Positions 34,903 to 46,600 of a stretch of DNA of 64,000 bases are shown here, piece after piece (position 1 is the first letter of the stretch; each line of letters opens with the position of its first letter). The position numbers were made by a program, and so were the translations under genes. This DNA comes from Yamagishiella unicocca (lineage: Eukaryota > Chlorophyta > Chlorophyceae > Chlamydomonadales > Volvocaceae): positions 310,001 through 374,000 of the forward strand of contig BDSL01000010.1 in NCBI GenBank assembly GCA_003116995.1, given 5' to 3'. The notes beneath the pieces are model-generated. The model did no database searches and had not been told where the DNA came from. It saw only the letters and a list, made by a program, of their open reading frames with translations.

Positions 34903-37620
34903 AGTAAGGGTTCCAGTCCGCTTACCCACCACGTTTCCTGCCTTTGCCTCGCCACTTGTTCCCATAAGTACGCTGTCAAGTGCGAAAGGCTAATCGATGC
35001 CGCGCTCCTACAGTGCCGCAATACGGGGAGTGCGAATATTGGGACGAGCGGTACACGCGGGAGCCAGCTGCGTTCGACTGGTACCAAGGCTTCACAGGAC
35101 TCCATGCCATACTGCTACACATCTTTCCAATGCATTCATCTCTATTACAGGTGATGGTTTGCGCAGGAGTATCGGAACATGCAGCATTTCCGTCTATCCT
35201 TGTCCCCCACGCCATGCTCTTCCTCTGCTTGCCTGCTTACTCATGGCGGTTCATTCGGGCAGGCGGGCGCTCCGGGGCTGTGTGCAGCAGCAATGCGCCC
35301 GGGTGCGGACCCGTGGGGCTCTCCACGCCTTAGGTGGTCCCTGGACAGGAGGGTTAGCCAGTGCGTCAGGTCAAACACCATACTGCAGCTTTGCGGGGGA
35401 AGGAGCGCCATCTGCACCGTGGGTGAAATCCTTTGGAGACATACCCCTTCCTCATCTATGCCTCGCCCGCGCACCGCGTCCGCTCCCCAACCCACTTGCA
35501 CCCGCAGGTGGGTGTGGGCAGTTCCCGGCTTCAGGAGGACATGGCGAGGGCGGGGTGGCGGCGCATCGTCAACATCGATTACAGCCGCGTGGTGATCAGC
35601 CACATGACGGAGGTGCACAAGGGGATAGAGGCGCTGGACTACAAGGTGGCGGACGCGAGGTATATGCGGAGAGGGGGGAGCTACAGAAAAGAACCGGGGG
35701 AGGGTGTATACAAACCGTTTTACGCAACGGGACAGGATAGTTGGCGCATGGTCGTCGGACACCAATTTTGTGGGCGCATGCTGAATCGGGGGAGGGGGGC
35801 ATAAAGACCCGTTTACACGACATGGGGAGGAGGGGGCGGGGTTGAGGTGGAGGAGGGGAAGGGGGAAGGTCAGGGTCGACGGGGAACGTTCGCGGCACGC
35901 TACACAATACACACACATGATGGGTGGCAGGTGTCTGCGCTGTGCCTGCGCTGGTCGGGAAGGGGGCGCGGAAGGACTCTGCACATCCCCGTGATCCTTG
36001 CAGCTGGGGCCTTAAGCAGGGGCCTTAAGCAGGGGCCTTAAGCAGGGGCCTTAAGCAGGGGCCTTAAGCAGGGGCCTTAAGCAGGGGCCTTAAGCAGGGG
36101 CCTTAAGCAGGGGCCTTAAGCAGGGGCCTTAAGCAGGGGCCTTAAGCAGGGGCCTTAAGCAGGGGGCTCCCACCGCCGGCCTGCGCAGGAGCATGCCCGA
36201 GTTCCCCGACGCCTGCTTCGACGGCGTCATCGACAAGGGCACTCTGGACGCCGTGCTGTGCGGGGAGGACAGCGCGCAGCACGCGGCGGCCATGGTGGCG
36301 GAGTGCTTCCGGTGAGCGGAGGGGGGAAATGTAGCTCCGGGGGGGTTACATAAAAGAACCGGTAACTGGGGAAATGTAGCTCCGGGGGAGGAGGGGGGGA
36401 GTAGGGGAGAGGGGAGGGGGAAGGGGCAGGCTGGGGCAGCGAGGAAGCCGGTGGATTGATAGCCAACGCTGGCGATAGTCAACGCGAGGCTGTAGCTGTG
36501 GCTGTAGCTGTGGCTGTGGCTGATGCTACAGCATCATGACGGCGGGGGGGGGGTTTAAGGGGGGAGGATGAGCGCACGGAGGCGCGTTAGCGGCGTAGGG
36601 GGGACGGAGGAGGGGGCTGCAGCGGGACACCACTGCCCGCCCTTACTTCATGCCTGCCCTTCGATCCTAAGTTCGAGCCCGCTTGGTTCCTGTCACTACC
36701 TCCTCTCCCGCCCTTTGTCACCCTCCCCTCCCCACCTCCTCTCCCCCCCTCCCGCTCATCTCGCACTCCATCCCCCCAGGGTGCTCAAACCCGGCTGCTG
36801 CCTCATGCTTGTGACGTACGGCGACCCCGGCAGCCGCCTGCCGTACCTCGAGGAGGTGTCCGGCTGGGACATCAACGTGTTTGCGCTGACCAAGCAGGAG
36901 CTGGTGGAGGCGCTGGATGCGGAGCCAGTGGTGCGGCCGCTGGTCAAGGGTGAGGGTCTGAGGGGAGGTTGAGGGGAAAATCCCTAAGGAGAGGGAGGGC
37001 TCCTGAGGGCAGGGAGGCTCCTGAGGGCAGGGAGGGGCCCTGAGGGCAGGGAGGGGCCCTGAGGAGTTGCAAGGGGAACCCGTGTACCCGTGTACGTGTC
37101 CCTGAGGGGAGGGGCCGCACAGGCAGGCACACCGCTGCTGGGGGTAGCGGCATCGCAGCGCGTGTGGACCCTAGACTGACGGCTGTAAACGCGCATGCGC
37201 GCGGCCTGTGCAGGGCCGTACCCCGCCACCAACGCGGACTGCATGGACGCGCTGTCCGGCCTGGACGGCATGCACTTTGTGTACGTCTGCCGCAAGCACC
37301 AGCAGCAAGGAGGCGGGCAGCAGCAGCAGGCTGAGCTGCAGCAGCAGCAGCAGGCTGAGCTGCAGCAGCAGCAGCAGGCTGAGCTGCAGCAGCAGCAGCA
37401 GGCTGAGCTGCAGCAGCAGCCGCAGGCTGAGCTGCAGCAGCAGCCGCAGGCTGAGCTGCAGCAGCAGCCGCAGGCTGAGCTGCAGCAGCAGCCGCAGGCT
37501 GAGCTGCAGCAGCAGCCGCAGCAGAAGGCGGGTTCGGGGGTGTCGGAGTCGGCGGCCAACGTCGCTGACACCGGAGCTAGTACGGACTTGGAGCCGGCGG
37601 CGTCGGCGCCAGCGTCATAG
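34903..37620 (+). CDS. METTL13/EEF1AKMT-like SAM-dependent methyltransferase
   Basis: Class I methyltransferase fold, 329 aa. Exons: start nucleotide at 34903, then 35014-35150, 35508-35659, 36189-36311, 36780-36949, 37214-37620. The N-terminus PQYGECEYWDERY...FDWYQGF is the family hallmark. The SAM-binding glycine loop is LLQVGVGSSRLQ (G48, G50), formed across the exon 2/3 junction. NIDYS supplies the acidic ribose-binding residue (D70). FDGVIDKGTLDAVLCGE is the post-II motif, and VLKPGCCLMLVTYG the next strand. Relatives methylate eEF1A lysines or the N-terminus; the substrate here is unknown. No ATG precedes PQYG in exon 2. A donor (ACAA|GTAAGG) at 34903/34904 would create the start codon as A|TG across the intron. 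The C-terminus is a long Gln-rich repeat tail not usual for the family. Confidence 0.82.
35700..35820 (+). repeat. Dispersed repeat family 1, copy in methyltransferase intron
   Basis: Bases 35712-35760 are identical over 49 nt to 60812-60860, including ACGCAACGGGACAGGATAG. The following GTGGGCGCATGCT matches the copy in the LRR gene near 25755. It lies in the intron after exon 3. Confidence 0.85.
36006..36161. repeat. 13-bp array, 12 copies
   Basis: Twelve uninterrupted copies of GGGGCCTTAAGCA in the methyltransferase intron that ends at 36188. The array lies within 30 nt of the acceptor and may replace the normal pyrimidine tract. Confidence 0.95.
37310..37530 (+). repeat. Coding CAG-rich 24-bp repeats (Gln-rich tail)
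   Basis: Units of CAGGCTGAGCTGCAGCAG plus one or two more codons encode QAELQQQQ, later QAELQQPQ, about eight times near the C-terminus of the methyltransferase. All units stay in frame. The tail begins directly after the last core strand (FVYVCRKH). Confidence 0.93.
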
Positions 37621-40542
37621 CTCGATGGAGTGGAGGTATACGTGCCTTCCGGCGGCATGCCAGCAGGCACAGCGCGTCCGAGGGCCTAGGTGATGCTGCT
37701 GCTTTCAGTGGCGAATGCTGCTAGCTGCTAGCTGCTGTGACATGGGCGCGAGGGGCTGGGTGATCAAGCTCGCCTACAGTGGCTGGTGCTGCTGCTGTGA
37801 CATGGGCGCGAGCTTGCCTGCTGTCCGGCGGCCGCGTGGAGCTGAGAAGCAGAGCCGGGGGGGGGGGCAGGACCAGGGCGGGTCAGGGTTCACGGTGCAT
37901 GAAGGGGTGGTACAACGCCCCGTAGCGTCCAACCCCCACTCCTACCTGTGGCGCTGGGTGCATTCAATGTACGCATCATCGGCGTGAACCTCAACTACGG
38001 CACCCAGGAAAGGCGCGCCTCTTACGATGTTGTCTTGTTGTCATGGCACCGTCGCTGCCGGTTGCTGCTCTCGGTCAGGGTGCCTATGTGCTCGCATGGG
38101 TGCCAGTATGCATGAACGTGTCGTGGAGCTGCGTCGCGGGCAGCTCGTAGGTGTAGTTAAAATATCGGTACCGCCAAGCAAGCCACGACCAGAACTGCCC
38201 CACGTATTATCAACTACTGGACTTGTATCATACCGTATACCTCGCCGCATGAACAGGGCTCGGGCTCGGGTAGCTAGGGAGCTCGTCCTGCGCGCAGTGG
38301 GCTGTGCCGGTGTGTTGTATACCGGTATGCCCACTTGCAAGCGGCCACCAATTGGGAGAGGGTGTTGGGCCGCCTGTAAGCCCGCCGGTTTCAGGATTTT
38401 CGGCACCACTGTCGCGGCTGCGCGACCAGGCAGGGGAAGAGGCGCATGAAGAGTAAGAAGTGGTGTCGAAAGGGCCGGGGCGCGGCGGCACGCTGTTGTG
38501 GGGCAGGGTCTCGCCTGTGGAGATGTGGGTGCGGGCTGCGGTGTAGGCGGATCAGGACCCATCAGGTTGCCCGGCCAGTGGGGGACTGCCACTCCGCTGG
38601 CAGTTCAGCTGGATTGGCGGGGCGCCTGCCGCTGCCAAACGTGAGTCATAACAGCGGCCCTGAAACGGTTGCGGTAAGCGTGTTCACGGGCACGTGTCTA
38701 AAAGGCATGTGCAGGGGAGGAACGCGATCAGGAGCGCAACCTACGTCGCTCAGGGGAGTCCTGTGGGCGATGGGGTGGGGTGGGTGAAGTGGGTGAGGTG
38801 AGGTGCGGCAACCGGAGGCGGGGTACGATGGCGCGGCATGGATAGGGCAGCGGCGCCAGCCGCAGCCGCCGCGAGATTTCATAAGCGCAGGTGTTATTAG
38901 AGAGCGGAAAATGCCTCGGTGATTCCCCTGAGGGCCTTATGAGTCCGTGACCTGTGTGAGCTGCGGGATACCGTAGCGGGGTGTGCCAGAGTGTGTGTTT
39001 TTGGAGGGACGTCCCAGGGCGGGGTTGGCAGGGGCGTCCCAGGAGGTCGGTTGGTGTGGGGCCGGACCCGCTGGATCTGTTTGTATGCCCCGCCCTTGCG
39101 ATTGAGCGGGTGAGCTCGTTCGTTCTCCGTGCATCTGGATTAGATAGGCGGTGTTTGCGAGCACGTCGAGTGTACAGAAGAGATATCAGTGTACGGCAAA
39201 GCGTACGGCATGTCCGCGTTGTGCTTGCCCGGTGCTGGTGTTAGAGGTTGTGCACGCATTCGCTTACGCGCGCAGCGTTACATTGGGCAGCGGGCTTGCT
39301 GTGCTACTGGTACATCACCGGGCGAGGCGTGGTGCACGCTTCTCGGTGTGGGGTACGGCAACCCTGCCTCAGATCTTGGAACGGATGTGAGGCGTCATAT
39401 ACCCCTTTGGGAACAGAGAGCATTTAGAGAGCAATGATGCACAGCACCTCTTTGGCAATATTATTATCTTAGAACACTCCGACGCAGACCCTCCTCGCGC
39501 CCGGGCCCATAATACTCCTGATTCAAACCGGCCTGAAGCCCACTGCAACGAATATTATTAATATTACTACTAACTATGCCATGGAACGCGCGGCGCCCCG
39601 CTGCCAGGGCCACCCAGGCAACTAGTCACCATGCAGTACAGCCTGCCGTCGTCAGCACGATGTACGATCATAGGAAGGACGAACACAGGACTGCCGCACA
39701 CCGCTCGCGACGCGCCTGCCGTACACATTGTGAAGTTGCATGGGGCACCGTCAACAGCCGACGCCGCCACACGCCTCCGCTGCAAGCGGCGCTCCTTGCC
39801 CCCCCCCCCTTGTGGCTCGTGTGGGACCCAGCCGCACTGCCGGCAGCGTACAGCACAAGCCAGCCACTCCCCTCTCCTCGCCTTGTAGACACCCCGCTGG
39901 TTTCGGACTGCCAGCCGGGTTACTGGGTCCGCCCTTACGCAAGCCTTCTCGGTCCTTGACTGGCGCATGTGGGGGAGCCAACAATGGTACCCAGCTCCAA
40001 TCTGTTCACGCTCCTCCTAGCTATTACTCGGTAAGCACCGGCCACCTAATTTCGAGCTCGAGCTGTAGCAAAGGACCCAACTACCGGTAAAAACGCACGA
40101 TAGTGAAGTATCGGCGAGCGGCCAGCCGAGCTTGAGGATCAAGACTGCACGTAGAAAAAACCAGCCCCGCGGCCAGCGCACGAACAACACTCACACATAT
40201 ACACACGTCGCCGTAAACCCCGTCCTACAAGGAACACGATAGGTGGAGCAGACTCTCTCTCTGTCTCTCTCGCTGTCGATGGAGAGGACTGCGGCCCCCC
40301 ACGCCTCTCTCCTTCGATGAGAGTGCGTCGGCGGCTTTCCGTTAGGGCCGGGTAGCTGCCCTTGGCCAACGTCAGGGCCGGTCAGGTTATGTGACACGCA
40401 CACACACGCACACACACGTGTCACAGCTTGGCAGTGCAAGAGAGGGGTGAAAGGAGGGCCCCCCACGTCCCGTACTCCCGCCTCCATCCTTACGGCGGCC
40501 GCCGCGAGAGGACCCAGAAGCCGAACAGCTCCGGATCCGTGG
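37621..40542. other. Convergent intergenic region, no gene recognised
   Basis: The methyltransferase (plus) and sulfotransferase (minus) genes converge here. Open frames such as 38027-38449 (plus) and 39576-39959 (plus) lack domains and splice partners. A CCTGAAGCCCACTGCAACG stretch near 39531 followed by an AT-rich run resembles a similar stretch near 229-282 (TGGAACCCACTGTAAC then CAATA repeats) and 32345, perhaps tails of one short interspersed element family. A small hairpin GTGACACG...CGTGTCAC flanks a CA run at 40391-40425. Confidence 0.4.
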
Positions 40543-43049
40543 TTAGGCTGGTGGCTGCCCTGGTCGGTCCCAGCCAAACAACTCAAGATCCGTCGCGTAA
40601 AACTCCGAGAGCGCATCCACGCACTCAGCGCCACACGTCCGGAACTTGTCTGCATACACGAAGGCCGCCGCGTCCGTACTGTTGATGTAGTACGCCTTGG
40701 CGTCCTGACCCTTGTTGCGCCATGCTACGGTTTGTGGGATGACGATTGCGGGCAGACCCTCGGGTCGACGCGAGTTGATCAAATCCGCGGCCCCCTGCAT
40801 GTCCTCGGCCAACTTCTCGTACCTGCGCGTGTTGGGAGGGGGAGGAAACACAGGACGCGGGCAGGAGGATTGGGACATGGGCTTGGGCGAGTCGCTTTGG
40901 TGCGCCACGCAAAGAGCTCCTTCACAGGTGAAGCAGACGCCTCGCACAAGTCATGGCGGCCAGAAGTCGGGAGACGATAACGCCGCCCATCGGCGCAACA
41001 AACAAGCCTTCCTCTTCGACCGACGCTGCCCCATTGTAAAGCAAAGCCTCGCACCACGCACCAAGGCCAGCAGCTCCGGAACCCACCCACGTACCCCACC
41101 CCACGGTCTTCAACGCGTGTGCACGGAGGTTGGGTGTGCAAGAGGGGTGGGTGTCTCGCAGCCCTAAGACACCCACCCCTCTTTACCGCCAAAACCCATC
41201 CACACCCACAGAGCCCCCGGCCCCACTGCGGACGTTCCTCCATTCCCCTTCCCTTTCCTCCCCTCCTTTGTCAGTACACGGCGTCCTCCTCTGCTGGCCT
41301 TCCCCACCTGATGACGTAGTCCACCACCAGCTTGCCCGCCGCGTCCACCATACAGGGCGCCGCGGGCTCCACGTGGCAGAAGTCGAAGTTCCAATGCCCC
41401 TCGTGGCGCTGACCCACGCCGTCGCGCTGGCCCGCCACGCAGTTGAATAGGTTGGAGATCTTCCCCATCACAAAAGGATCCCTGCGGCCAGCCAGAAAGA
41501 TATCAGCCAGCCAGCCAGGACAATCGTGCAAGAGCAGCATATCTCGGCGAAACAGATGAACGGAACCAAGAGCTCACGACCAGGACCGTACGACACAGGA
41601 CAGCACCAACAGCGCCGGCCCGTCCCGGCTGCCTTGGCCCCCGTGCACTCGCGTCCCGCTCCCCACCCTTCCCCGGCCCCAAATCCGTACTTGCAGAACT
41701 GCGGGAACGTCGGCTGCACGCAGCCACCCTCCCGGACGTTCCATTTTTCGTAGGTGAACTGGTAGCCGCTGGCGGCGCGTGCCCACGGGTTCCTGGTGCT
41801 GGTGATGACCAGGTAATCGCGCCACATGGCCTCCACGTCGTGCCCGGATCGCGCCAGCACCTCCGGCTCCATGCGCATCACGCATGTGTTCGGGTGAGGC
41901 GCGTTGATGTCCCTTGTGGTGTTGCACAGATTGTTCGCAAGCATGAACTTTTTGACCGCGGTGATGAAGGTGGAGGAGGCGGTCTTGCGGTTGCGGATGA
42001 ATATGAACTTGTAGGTGGGGTTGATCCACACGCCACACACGAATGACAGCGGCGGTGGGGGGACCTGGGCCGGTCCTGCTGATGATGTTGGTGATGATGA
42101 TGTGAGGGGGGGCAGGAGCGAGTTATGGCGCAGCCAGGCCTGGGGTGAGGGGTTTGGCGGGGGCGGAAGGAGGCGGGGTTGCGAGGGCGCTGGGGAGGGG
42201 TCGGGAGGTGAGGGCATGGAAAGGAGGAGGAAGGGAAGCGTAGGGACGCGGATCGGTCATGCAAGGCAAAGTATTGATAAGGCTAGGATACGTTGAGTGT
42301 GGAACGCCGAAGGAGGGAGGGAGGGAAGCAACGGTGGCGGTGGGCAGGAAAAGGGGGGGTGAGGGCGCGCGGGTACCCCTGTGGCGAAGGTGCGGCGCCA
42401 TGCTGCTGTTGCTGCCGGTGTTGTGCGGTGGTGGCGTGCGGCCCTTGCTGTTGCTTAATTATTAATGGCCCAATGGCCGGGGTGTTGTTGGTCCAGGTGT
42501 GATATTGTTGGGTGCGAACAGGGGCTGCAAGTTAGGGCGCGGTGCGCTGCAGCTGGGCCTTGTTAGCCTGGCGTGAGCGTTCTGGGTGTCCGTGCACCCA
42601 AGTGGGTTCAGACGAGAATGAGGGGTGCGGGGGAGTGTTGCCAGCGGAAGTTCATGCCCAGTGTCCGTTCACAGGGCGTTGCAGGGCGCCAGCTGCCGGC
42701 TGCCGGCTAGACCCCGCGCGCAACAGTCGTGGACGAGCACGTCCATGAGGTCTACCTGGAACGGTGTAACATCAAAAGCCTCCATGCTGTACTTGCTTGT
42801 GGGCAGCGCTCCCTCCTTTTTGGTGTCACGAGCTAGCCGGGACGGTGTTCCGACAAGTTGTTCCCAGTAGTCCCTGCCGTTCCTCGCCGGATCATCCACT
42901 TCAATTGAAGATCTTCGAACAAATGTATGCCTGGACCTCTGCAATTTCCCTCTGACGCTGCGCTGCGCGCTTCCATCGTCACGACTTGCGACTGGCAGGA
43001 TGCACGGGCTGGACGCCAGGATGACGAGCACCAAGACGCAGAGTGACAT
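40543..43049 (-). CDS. PAPS-dependent sulfotransferase (Sulfotransfer_2-like)
   Basis: Four phase-consistent exons (43049-42756, 42064-41691, 41481-41308, 40822-40543) encode 373 aa. The N-terminus MSLCVLVLVILASSPCILPV is a signal peptide or type II anchor, placing the enzyme in the Golgi lumen. The 5'-phosphosulfate loop is FIRNRKTASSTF (R122-T130). The 3'-phosphate site is TSTRNPWARAASGY (R189, S197). Conserved Cys residues and the C-terminal YATDLELFGW, like the family's terminal helix, support a carbohydrate sulfotransferase. The donor is PAPS; the acceptor is unknown but could be a matrix polysaccharide or glycoprotein, as volvocine matrices are sulfated. It stands head to head with the GT61 gene at 43631. 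Confidence 0.85.
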
Positions 43050-43630
43050 TCCTAACTAGAGGTGGTCACATCTGATGTCACATGCGATTGCTTCCATACC
43101 GACCCAGCAATGGAGAGAGGTACGCGTTTGTTTCGCTCGACGCTAGTGCGTTTCATGCATAAGGCATCAACAGAAGGTGGCAGTGCAGTAAGGTAATTTG
43201 CTATTCACAGATTACTATTTTTGGGGTCGACACTCATCCGGGTCAACCTGCCTAACTAGCTTCAGACAATTGAACATGAGTGCGGCAACTCGCCTACACC
43301 GATAATTACAAGATCCTGCCACTTCACAGAGAAAGTGTGTCTCACCACCAGAACAACTGTACTCACAAAGTTGTCCAATGTAAGGCATTTTAAACGGTGC
43401 TACCAGTCCGACATGTGCACACAGGTGCTAAGGTGCATCCACGAAACGGGGACTGAGTGCGCTGAAAGATGTCAAAACTGAACACTGCAGCACTAATGAA
43501 TTCGTCCAAGTTAATAATGGGCTATAAGCAGCACCCCGTTTGAGACGCGGTCATACGCAACATTTTCTTCCTTGCCACCTTTCCCAATTTGAAGCGTCCA
43601 CAATGCATCGCTAGGCCACAGACTGAGCTT
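43050..43630. promoter_or_regulatory. Shared upstream region of sulfotransferase and GT61 genes
   Basis: 581 bp separate two divergent start codons, so promoters of both genes must lie here. The region is richer in A/T than the flanking exons. No definite TATA box or repeated operator-like motif was identified. Confidence 0.55.
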
Positions 43631-46600
43631 ATGATGCGACATTACCTCTTCTTTCTGTTTGCCGTCGGCCTCCTGCCAACCCAGTCCCAACGCACTTACA
43701 CGTTTAAGAGCTGGGCCTATTTGCGAAATGCGAACTGGAGCGACTTGCTCTCGGAGGTGCGTTCGTTGTTGCAGGCTACGTTAGGCCCGCGCTTGCAGTC
43801 AATGCGACTGAAGTCCATTTTCCGCCCCCTCAGACTTCGGCATTTGTCGTTAAGTCCCACGTACGGTTACGAAACCGGCCAGAAGGGTACCAGCCGGGCT
43901 CGCGTTGCGCGAAGTATGTTGGGATGGCATACCTCGATCAAATCCGGGAAAGCAGGCAGACGTTGTGTGGCCCAAGGCAAGCAACGTCACATAGGCGACT
44001 AAACATCGCGCGTGGAGAGCATGGGGGCCGTGATCTTACCGAGGAGCCGGCCCTGCCTCCTTCACAGTCGTCGGTAGCCTGTTACACGGCGCCCTACGTG
44101 CCAGTCGGATTCTCGAACAAGGCGTCCATTTCGTTATGCCGTAGCCGCAACCTTGTACTCAACAGCTGTGCTTTCTTCGCGGGGCGACGAAAAGGCACGC
44201 TAACGAAGAAGGTGATTTGGGTTTGTGCCAAGGGGGCGTATGCCCACCGGTAGCACGGGGAGGGCTCTAGGAAATGTGTAATGTTGGTGTGTTTCGCCCT
44301 CATCCCTCATGTAACGGCCCCTTCCTGTTGCACACAGTCCCCCCCAGATCCAGCCCTGCTTGCGTGTTGCTGTCATATATCATTCGTAAAAAAATGCGAC
44401 GCCTCCTAAAAATCATACCCGCCAAAACGGTGCAAAGGTTTGTCGACCTGTGACTACTTACCCCAACCTCACCTCCGTGCAGTTTCCTATGCCGGCGCGG
44501 GGAGCAATTCAGCTGGGGTGTGACATGGCCAATTTTACCAATATGGCGGACCAGGGCAGCGAATGGCAGTGGTTGAAATCCATCCAACACGATGTTTGGT
44601 GGGGCAACACAACACGGGTAGGCCGGCATGCGCCGTACATGAGGGAGGGATGTGCCTGGGGCCTGGGAGCTTTTACTCTGTGTACTGGAACCCGAGCGGG
44701 AAGCGGGTCTTGATGCGAAAAGGACCTGCGAGATCTGTGTCATGGTGGGCATGCCGGGCGACGTCTTTAGACGGCCTACTTTTCCAGCTGTGGCTGCTCG
44801 CAGGCGCCGCCGGCGCATAGGCGCTTATCGCTCGCTCCCGCCCCCGCGGCTGCTGCCGGTGCTGCCATGCGCCGCAGGATGACAGCACGGTTGAGAAGGC
44901 GTGCGGGCCCAACTCCACAAACCTGGTCACGACGCCCACGCTGTTTGTGATGCGGGACCGGCACGCCAACTACGCGCACGAAATGGAGGTCGTGTCGATG
45001 GCCTTCTCTTTCCTAGCAGCGCTGGAGCCACAGGACGTGGCGCTGGAGGGCGTGCAGGTGGGGTTTGAGGGGAAGCAGTCGAAGGATAGAATCGATGTGA
45101 TGAATCGAGGGGCGGCGAGATTGCACGTCTTGGGGCGCGCCAGGGTTTTGGCAACGCCGTGGGACTGGGCTGGCTCCCACCGGCGGACCCAGCTCGCCGG
45201 GACCGGGCGGCGCAGTTGCCCAGCCCCGGTGGCGGTGCTGGCGGGGAGGAGAGGCCAGGGGGGTGGGGCGTTTAAACGTGTGACGCCCTGGGCTGCGTCT
45301 CAAGTCCTGCTCTCCAACGCATCCAGCTCAGCTGCTACTACCTCACAGCTGAACTGCCTCACCCAAGCCATGTCAAGCCCCGAACGCCCCCATCCCCTGC
45401 CTCCTATGTACCGTCCAGGTCGTCATCGTCGACCAGGCGCCGCCCACGGGCTTCTTGGAGACGTGGGCCCGCATCTCCCAGCCGCACCGGCTCAGAATCC
45501 TGGCGCACGACCCCTTCCCCCCGGGCACCTGCTTCCGGTCCGCCTTCCACGTCTACACCTTTGCCGCCGGCATCGGCTACAACACCAACGGCGACACTGT
45601 TCGCTGCGAGAGCCCCGTGGTGACCGGCCTCAGCCACTGGCTGCGCCAGTTGTATGAGGAGCGGGACCCAGTGCTGCCCATGGAGCTGCACCCCACGGCG
45701 AGCGTAACGGCGGCCGCGGCGGCAGGGCCGGTGGCGGCGGCAGCAGGCGTGCGGGGCCTGCGGCCACCCACAGCGGGCATTATCATGAAGAACGTGGTGT
45801 GGCTTAGCAGAAGGTGTGCCGGATCGCTTCGCAGGGGGCAGGATTGGTGGGGATGCGGGGCTGGAGAGGGCCAAGCTCATATCCCCCCCTCCTGCACGAC
45901 TGCAACCAGGATTTATTCTTCGATGCAATCCGAGATGCTGACGGATATCTATTTGTATTGTATGGACTGTGGCGTGACACGTCACAGTCTGCATGGCCGG
46001 GACCAGCCACGACGGAGAGCCATCGCAATGAGGGGATCCACGATCATCTTCGCGGGTGGGACCGCACGCACGCACAAATCGCGCATAGGTGCCGTACCTC
46101 CACAGCCTAGACAGGCGACTCGCCGTCTCATGCGGCGGTGGAGGGTGCAGCAATGGCTGTAGGGGCTTTCAGGCGCATCTCGAAACGCAGGCCGGAAAGG
46201 TTACTGGCGATCGGCGGCATATGCACGGGTCGTGTCCGCCGTTGTTGCGACGGGTGCCGCTGACCTGGCCGTGGGTTTGGACCCACGGCGCAGCACCAAC
46301 CCGCGGAACGGGTTGTCCACGTCGCGGCCGGGTCAGTATGGACCGGTGTGGGGGCAGGGGCCAGGAGACGCACGTCTGGGCATGGGGCTGTCCATGACAG
46401 GTCCCGTCGGTGATCAGGACGGATTGGCAGCATCCAGCCCCTGAGGAGGCCACACGGCTTGCCCCATGACCTCAATCCCGCGGCCCTCCCAGGAACCTGG
46501 AGCTGGTCCGGCTGCTGCTCAACGCCTCTGTGGGCTGGAAGTCCATGCGCATGGTCCGCAACGAGGACGAGGTGGTGGCGGCGCTGCAGGCGGCGGTGCA

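Noticed and set aside
34980..35333. GTG as start of the methyltransferase
   Set aside because: GTG starts are not expected in nuclear genes; a split ATG across an upstream intron fits the family start better.
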